Assembly (NCBI GenBank): GCA_041485905.1
Contig: JBGPKK010000189.1
Span: forward strand, 1 to 9,060
From: JAHFUI01 sp041485905
GTDB taxonomy: Bacteria > Acidobacteriota > Vicinamibacteria > Vicinamibacterales > CAVVIG01
Length of the DNA: 9,060 nucleotides
Reading direction: 5' to 3'
Within the stretch, counting starts at the first letter, position 1; every line of letters starts with the position of its first letter. The notes under the pieces were generated by a model, which worked only from the letters and a program-made list of their open reading frames with translations, was not told the origin of the DNA and made no database searches. Shown in pieces: positions 4,765-9,060 of the stretch. The position numbers and the translations under genes were made by a program.

Positions 4765-7008
4765 GTGCCTCGAGAACAGTCGTCTGCCCGCACGCTTCCC
4801 GCGCATCCGGATCTGAATCAGCTCAAACGGCAGGCCAAGGAGCTGCTGGCTGCCTACCGCGACGGATCGCCTGCCGCGATCGCCGAGGTCGACGCACACT
4901 TCCACGGCGCCGACGCCGAACACTTCGCACTGCACGACGCACAGCTCGTGCTCGCCCGTGTATATGGCTTCGACACCTGGCCGAAGCTCAAAGCCCTCGT
5001 GGATGGCGTGACGGTGAAGTCCCTGATCGCTGCCGTGCGCGCCGGCGACCTCGAGCGCGTACGCGCCATGCTGACCGTGCGGCCCGAGATCGTGAACATG
5101 GATGCGGGCGGCGACGAGCACCGCGCCCTGCATCATGCGGTGCTGACGCGTGACGCCGACATGGTGCGTCTGCTGATGGCGCACGGGGCCGACGCACGCG
5201 TCGGCATCTATCCGCACCGCGTGCCGACCACCGCATTCGCCATCGCGACCGAGCGCGGCTACGACGACATCGTGGCGATCATCAGCGAGGCGGAGGGGCA
5301 GCGTACACATGTCGCGCATCATTACGCCTCGGCGCAGACGCCGGCGCCGCCGCGGGAGCTGCTCGATGCGATCAAGCGCGGCGATGCGAGCGCAGTCATC
5401 GCGTTCCTCGAATCCGATTCGGTCGCTCGCGCGCGTCCGGAGATCATCACGAGTGGCAGCCCGGACGGCACCACGCTGCTTCACCTCGCCGCGGCCCGGC
5501 TGATGCCGGATCTCGCGGCGTGGCTGCTCGCCCACGGCGCGGATGTGCACCGCAACACTTACGGGATCACGCCGATCGATATGCTTGGGCGCTGGCCCGT
5601 CGCGCACCCGCACGACGGTCTCGATGTGATCGCGAACCTGCTGCTGCAGCATGGCGCGGAGCGGACAGCGTTCTGGGCAATCGCGACCAACAACGGAGGC
5701 TGGCTGCGCGCGCGCCATGCCGAGGGCACACTCGCGAACCCTGTGACCGACGCCGGCGGCCTGGTCACGTACGCGGTGCGTCTCGATCGTCCCGAGATGC
5801 TCACGCTGCTGCTCGATCTTGGCTTCGATTCGGACGAGCGGCCGGATCCGGCGAGGCCGGAGGGCAAGCCGCTCGAGTACTGCGCCCGTCAACGACGATT
5901 CGCGCTTGCGGATATTCTGCTACAGCGCGGCGCCACGCTGACCGCAGCCCTCGCTGTCGCCCTCGGCAAAACCGACTGGATCCGCGCCCGTCACGCGGAG
6001 GGCTCGCTCGCACATCCCGCCCAGGGCGACGGCCTGCTGACGGTCGCCGTCGAACACAACCGCGCCGACATGCTGCAACTGCTCCTCGAGTTCGGCCTCG
6101 ACCCTCATGAGCGGAGGCGTGTGATCGGCGGCGATGGCGTCCACGAGTCACGCGGGATCCCGCTGGAGCGCTGCGCCGACAAGAGCAATCTCGCGCTCGC
6201 AGAAATGCTCCTGGCGCACGGCGCCGATCCGAACGCGCAGAACGACGGCGGAGGCTCGCCGATGTCGACGGCCTATCGGCACCGCGATCGCGCCATGATC
6301 GAGCTGCTCTCAAAGCCCGGGGGCGTGGTGAGCGCAGGCACCGCGGCGTACCATCGCGATGTCGCCATCGCCCGCCAGCGCATTCAGGAAGAAGACGCCG
6401 GTCAGCTGCCCCCCGGCGGCGCTACACCCGGCGGCACAGTTGCCGAGGACCTTCTCGGCGGCGAGTGCGGCGAGCCCGAGATCATCCGAATGGCGCTCGT
6501 GCGCATCGACTGGCCACCGGACGACCCGCGGTGGTACGACAGGCTGCGGGGTCCACTCGCGTTCTGGAGCCATATCCCGTGGATCGCCTCGCCGAAGTGG
6601 ACGCTCGACCGCGAGGGCTATCTCGCCAGCTTCCGGCTGATCCTCGCGCGCTGTCACGCCAACGTCCGCGGCTCCTTTGGTCGGACCATCCTGCACGACG
6701 TGATGGCCATGGGCCATCACGATGGCGTGTCCGGCTGGATCACCGAGGACGAGGCCCTGGCCTTTGCCGTGACGCTGCTCGACGCCGGCGCCCGCACCGA
6801 CGTGCGCGACGAACTGCTCCAGAGCACGCCGCTCGGCTGGGCCTGTCGCTGGGGTCGCGTACCGATCGTCAAGGAGCTGCTGCGCCGCGGCGTCGATCCG
6901 ATCGAAGCGGACGCGGAGCCGTGGGCCACGCCGCGCGCTTGGTCAGAAAAGATGAAGCATGATGCAGTCGTAGCAGTGCTTCAGGAGTACGCGCGTCATT
7001 CCCGATGA
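4765..7008 (+). CDS. Large ankyrin-repeat protein with Acidobacteria-type N-terminal domain
   Basis: A complete 747-residue protein starting at GTG. Residues about 11-80 (LPAHPDLNQLKRQAKELL, then HDAQLVLARVYGFDTWPKLK) form a short helical domain that often precedes ankyrin repeats in Acidobacteriota and related bacteria. Ankyrin-like units follow from about 84 to 515, with the usual helix ends LLMAHGAD (137-143), LLAHGAD (254-260), LLLQHGA (292-298), ILLQRGA (384-390) and MLLAHGAD (481-488). Two longer atypical units stand in tandem at 297-388 and 389-485. A region with few repeat signatures (520-640) contains a WPPDDPRWYDRL segment. Ankyrin units return at 640-745 with LLDAGARTDV and ELLRRGVDP. 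There is no signal peptide or membrane segment, so it is likely cytosolic; ankyrin arrays usually bind other proteins. The partner is unknown. It stands alone: the integrase relic lies upstream on the other strand, and it converges with the TonB receptor gene downstream. Confidence 0.93.
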   Translation: MPREQSSARTLPAHPDLNQLKRQAKELLAAYRDGSPAAIAEVDAHFHGADAEHFALHDAQLVLARVYGFDTWPKLKALVDGVTVKSLIAAVRAGDLERVRAMLTVRPEIVNMDAGGDEHRALHHAVLTRDADMVRLLMAHGADARVGIYPHRVPTTAFAIATERGYDDIVAIISEAEGQRTHVAHHYASAQTPAPPRELLDAIKRGDASAVIAFLESDSVARARPEIITSGSPDGTTLLHLAAARLMPDLAAWLLAHGADVHRNTYGITPIDMLGRWPVAHPHDGLDVIANLLLQHGAERTAFWAIATNNGGWLRARHAEGTLANPVTDAGGLVTYAVRLDRPEMLTLLLDLGFDSDERPDPARPEGKPLEYCARQRRFALADILLQRGATLTAALAVALGKTDWIRARHAEGSLAHPAQGDGLLTVAVEHNRADMLQLLLEFGLDPHERRRVIGGDGVHESRGIPLERCADKSNLALAEMLLAHGADPNAQNDGGGSPMSTAYRHRDRAMIELLSKPGGVVSAGTAAYHRDVAIARQRIQEEDAGQLPPGGATPGGTVAEDLLGGECGEPEIIRMALVRIDWPPDDPRWYDRLRGPLAFWSHIPWIASPKWTLDREGYLASFRLILARCHANVRGSFGRTILHDVMAMGHHDGVSGWITEDEALAFAVTLLDAGARTDVRDELLQSTPLGWACRWGRVPIVKELLRRGVDPIEADAEPWATPRAWSEKMKHDAVVAVLQEYARHSR
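5653..6219 (+). repeat. Two tandem long units inside the ankyrin protein
   Basis: Residues 297-388 (5653-5928) and 389-485 (5929-6219) align along their length. Each opens with a GA and a short Ala-rich helix, then W[LI]RARHAEG[TS]LA[NH]P, then a GL[VL]T.AV segment, a [ED]ML.LLL helix, G[FL]D..ER, a variable loop, PLE.CA, and a final [AL]LA[DE][IM]LL helix. The second copy is about 5 residues longer in the loop. DNA identity is clearly lower than the protein-level match, so the duplication is old. Confidence 0.75.
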
Positions 7009-7071
7009 GTCGCGCAGTGTGGAGCTATCCTCACCGGACGGGCCTTTAGAGAATCATTTCCTGGCGTGCTC

Positions 7072-7098
7072 CCCGGATCTTCTGGGAGGAAGACCGGG
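7072..7098. terminator. Hairpin downstream of the ankyrin gene
   Basis: Arms 7072-7082 and 7089-7098 pair over 10 bp, with one bulged A (7077) and a 6-nt loop. It begins 64 bp after the ankyrin stop codon. No T-run follows on either strand, so it is at best a weak or factor-assisted terminator. Confidence 0.3.
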
Positions 7099-7183
7099 AA
7101 ATCGTTCGCGGCGAGTGTCATTGCGCTGGCAAGAGACGAAAACAGACGTGAATCAACTTCGAAACCCGGGTCGCAGATCGATA

Positions 7184-7233
7184 GGGATTCGGGCTCTGGG
7201 ATTCGAACCCTCAAAGCCCAAATCCCGAATCCC
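7184..7233. repeat. Nested inverted repeat between convergent genes
   Basis: GGGATTCGGG (7184-7193) pairs perfectly with CCCGAATCCC (7224-7233). After a 3x3 internal mismatch, TGGG (7197-7200) pairs with CCCA (7217-7220) around a 16-nt loop. A competing fold pairs GGGCT (7191-7195) with AGCCC (7215-7219). It begins 10 bp past the stop codon of the TonB receptor gene, so it may end that transcript, although no T-run follows. The GGGATTC word occurs twice (7184-7190 and 7198-7204), which is reminiscent of dispersed intergenic repeats in GC-rich genomes. Confidence 0.6.
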
Positions 7234-7242
7234 CGAGACCTG

Positions 7243-9060
7243 TCAGAAGTCGACCGTCAGGTTCCAGCGGACGAACCGCGGCGTGTAGATGGCCGTCGGG
7301 TTGGCCCACGTGCCGCCCAATGCCGTATTGCCGGCACTGAACTGATAGTTGTTCTCGTACGTCGTCGCGTAGTTGGTGTTCAGCAGGTTGCCGAGGTCGA
7401 CGCCTACATCCGCGCGCCTCTTGCCGAATCGGAGGATTTTCGCGAATCGCATGTCGATCTGCGTCAGCCGGTTGTCGGCGAACAGCCGATGGTCGCTGTC
7501 CAGGATGTCGACGGTCGTGTTGCCCGTGGCGGTACCTCCCGGCGGCAGCCGTCCGATGATGCTCTGGATCAGCGTGTTCGGCACCGGCCACGAGGCGACG
7601 CGCGCGAGCGGCGGCTGCGAGCGCACGGTGCCGCTGACGAGCACGTCGACCTTGGGAAGGGTGTACGACGCCAGTCCCCGGACAGTCGTCTGGAACGGAA
7701 AGACGTTGCTGCAGCTGCGGAGGTCCTTGATCGTCGTCTGGGTCGTCCCGTCGATCACCGAGGCGGTCGCGCAGGTGTCCACAACCGACCGGCCGGTCTG
7801 CGTCCCGACCTGCAGCGTCAGGCCCTGGCGGAGCCGTGCGTTCAGCGTGAAATCGACGCCGTGCCAGTACGAAGTGCGCTCCGGGCCGAAGTCCGTTTCG
7901 AACGTGACGTAGTTCTGCGCGCCGCGAGCGGCGGCCACCGCCGTGACCATCGACAACGCGATCGGGTAGCCGCCGCCGCCAGGCAGCCGCGGATCCTGCG
8001 GGGCCAGGATCGTAAACTGCTGGTAGTCCTCGGGCCCGCGAAGCGTGTTGTCCGTAACCTTCGCCCCGCTGAACCACCGGCGGTTGTACGCGATCTCCGC
8101 CGACACGCGCGGGATCAGCTGCTGCTGGACGGTGATCCCCCACTGCCAGTCGCCTTGACGGACACCCGAGCCTCGGAGCGTCGCCTGGTTCACCTGCGTG
8201 AGGTTGCTCGATACTCCGCCGAAGTTCAGGGCGTCGCCGGTCAACGCGGGGCACTCGCCGTTCGCGGCGAAGTTCAGGATGTCGCAGTCGACGATCTTGT
8301 TGTCCCGTCGTGGATCCCCCACCGGGAACGTCCGATCGTCCCAGTTCCGGGAGGCCGTGCGAACGATACGGACGGCCGGACTGTTGCTGGTGTACTCGCT
8401 GTCGTTCGTCGCGGCGGCGAGGTAGTGGCCGAGACTGAACTTCAGCGCCGTCTTGCCGGTGCCGAACACGTCGTAGGCCACGCCGAAGCGCGGCGTGACG
8501 TCGTTGAACGCGTCGACGCCCACCGTGCGGTCGAAGATGATCGGCGCCGCGTTGAACCTCGACGTCAGCGTCGTCCCGTTGAACTCCGCCGGGTTGAAGC
8601 TCCAGGCGCGGTCGTAGCGCAGCGCGCCCTGCAGCGTCAACCGGCCGCGCGTCCACCTGTCCTGAATGTACGCCGCCGCCGTCGACGTGCGGTCCGCCCG
8701 GTGCCATTCCGGCAGACGGAACGTGAACTGATTCGGCACGCCCTGGTTGAACCGGTAGGACACCTGCGACTCGGGGATGAGATCCCACCAATCGACCCGG
8801 ATGTAGGCGCCCTGGTAGCCGACCTTCAGGTCGTGCGACCCCGTGACGTACGATGCCGAGGCGCGCCAGTTGTTCGGGTTGGCGTAGTTGGGGTTGGCGG
8901 TTGGGACGCCCCGATAGGCGAAGTTCGCCCGCGGCGCATACTGCAGGCCCGTCGCCGGATTGATCGCCGTCGACTGCTCAGTGACTGAGATCAGATCGAA
9001 GATCCCGTCCGGCGGGACCTTGCCCGTCGTCCCGCCGCTGAACGAGAACCAGGTGAAGCC
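7243..9060 (-). CDS. TonB-dependent receptor, Oar-like, C-terminal part (5' end outside window)
   Basis: The minus frame is open from the right edge to a stop at 7243, giving 605 residues. The signal peptide, any carboxypeptidase-like domain and the plug domain would lie beyond 9060. What is seen is outer-membrane beta-barrel: alternating aromatic strands, YIQDRWTRGRLTLQGALRYD, then DVTPRFGVAYDVFGTGKTALK, both typical of the long Oar-like receptors of Acidobacteriota. Further on come NRRWF, the loop segment APQDPRLPGGGGYP, FTLNARLRQGLTLQVG, and a final PRFVRWNLTVDF ending in phenylalanine, the usual C-terminal signal for insertion by the BAM complex. Such receptors use TonB energy to import polymers, glycans or chelates; the substrate cannot be told here. 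The apparent GTG start at 8763 is internal, since homologous barrel sequence continues upstream. A long open frame on the opposite strand across this gene is a GC-driven shadow. Confidence 0.93.
   Translation of the reverse strand, partial: GFTWFSFSGGTTGKVPPDGIFDLISVTEQSTAINPATGLQYAPRANFAYRGVPTANPNYANPNNWRASASYVTGSHDLKVGYQGAYIRVDWWDLIPESQVSYRFNQGVPNQFTFRLPEWHRADRTSTAAAYIQDRWTRGRLTLQGALRYDRAWSFNPAEFNGTTLTSRFNAAPIIFDRTVGVDAFNDVTPRFGVAYDVFGTGKTALKFSLGHYLAAATNDSEYTSNSPAVRIVRTASRNWDDRTFPVGDPRRDNKIVDCDILNFAANGECPALTGDALNFGGVSSNLTQVNQATLRGSGVRQGDWQWGITVQQQLIPRVSAEIAYNRRWFSGAKVTDNTLRGPEDYQQFTILAPQDPRLPGGGGYPIALSMVTAVAAARGAQNYVTFETDFGPERTSYWHGVDFTLNARLRQGLTLQVGTQTGRSVVDTCATASVIDGTTQTTIKDLRSCSNVFPFQTTVRGLASYTLPKVDVLVSGTVRSQPPLARVASWPVPNTLIQSIIGRLPPGGTATGNTTVDILDSDHRLFADNRLTQIDMRFAKILRFGKRRADVGVDLGNLLNTNYATTYENNYQFSAGNTALGGTWANPTAIYTPRFVRWNLTVDF

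Noticed and set aside
4649..4816. 55-codon ATG frame on the plus strand overlapping the ankyrin start
   Set aside because: It has no Shine-Dalgarno sequence and no recognisable domain, and it runs out of frame into a well-supported gene.
4702..5892. A 396-codon open frame on the minus strand opposite the ankyrin gene
   Set aside because: It is a shadow of GC-rich coding sequence. The plus frame carries ankyrin repeats, a Shine-Dalgarno sequence and full length.
7198..7210. Possible tRNA gene suggested by GGGTTCGAATCCC on the minus strand
   Set aside because: The 7 nt after the T-arm-like core have no 5' acceptor partner at the expected distance upstream, and no anticodon or D-arm is present.
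7066..8988. A 640-codon open frame on the plus strand
   Set aside because: It is antisense to the TonB receptor barrel, Arg/Val/Asp-rich with no domain, and it runs through the intergenic palindrome.

Overview
The window is GC-rich and looks like chromosomal DNA of an Acidobacteriota-type bacterium, most plausibly a soil or freshwater lineage near the Vicinamibacteria. This is an inference from gene content: a DUF6152 protein paired with a large exported 'GKPDLTGNW' protein, an Oar-like TonB-dependent receptor, and a long ankyrin protein with the N-terminal domain common in that phylum. No rRNA or tRNA gene, CRISPR array or intact mobile element is visible.

Layout. (1) 1-2070, minus strand: an exported DUF6152 protein (1669-2070) whose 3' end overlaps by 8 bp the start of a large exported two-part protein running off the left edge; the pair looks translationally coupled. 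(2) 2071-2741: no intact gene, but a short recognisable piece of a protein adenylyltransferase SelO (YdiU) gene on the plus strand. (3) 2742-4098, minus strand: a cytosolic carbon-nitrogen hydrolase of the nitrilase superfamily, followed 97 bp downstream by a small exported cupin protein. (4) 4099-4764: another stretch without an intact gene, holding a broken tyrosine recombinase (integrase) on the minus strand. (5) 4765-7008, plus strand: a complete 747-residue ankyrin-repeat protein starting at GTG. (6) 7009-7242: convergent intergenic region with two inverted repeats. (7) 7243-9060, minus strand: the C-terminal 605 residues of an outer-membrane TonB-dependent receptor entering from the right edge.

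The genes do not form one obvious pathway. The envelope or exported proteins (large protein, DUF6152, cupin, TonB receptor) fit a Gram-negative polymer or solute scavenger. The nitrilase-cupin pair sits between two gene graveyards (SelO piece and integrase piece), which suggests that its borders are old recombination junctions. I found no clear new defence or mobile system. The most useful leads are the two relics flanking the nitrilase-cupin pair, the long tandem units in the ankyrin protein, the overlapping exported pair, and the nested palindrome at 7184-7233.
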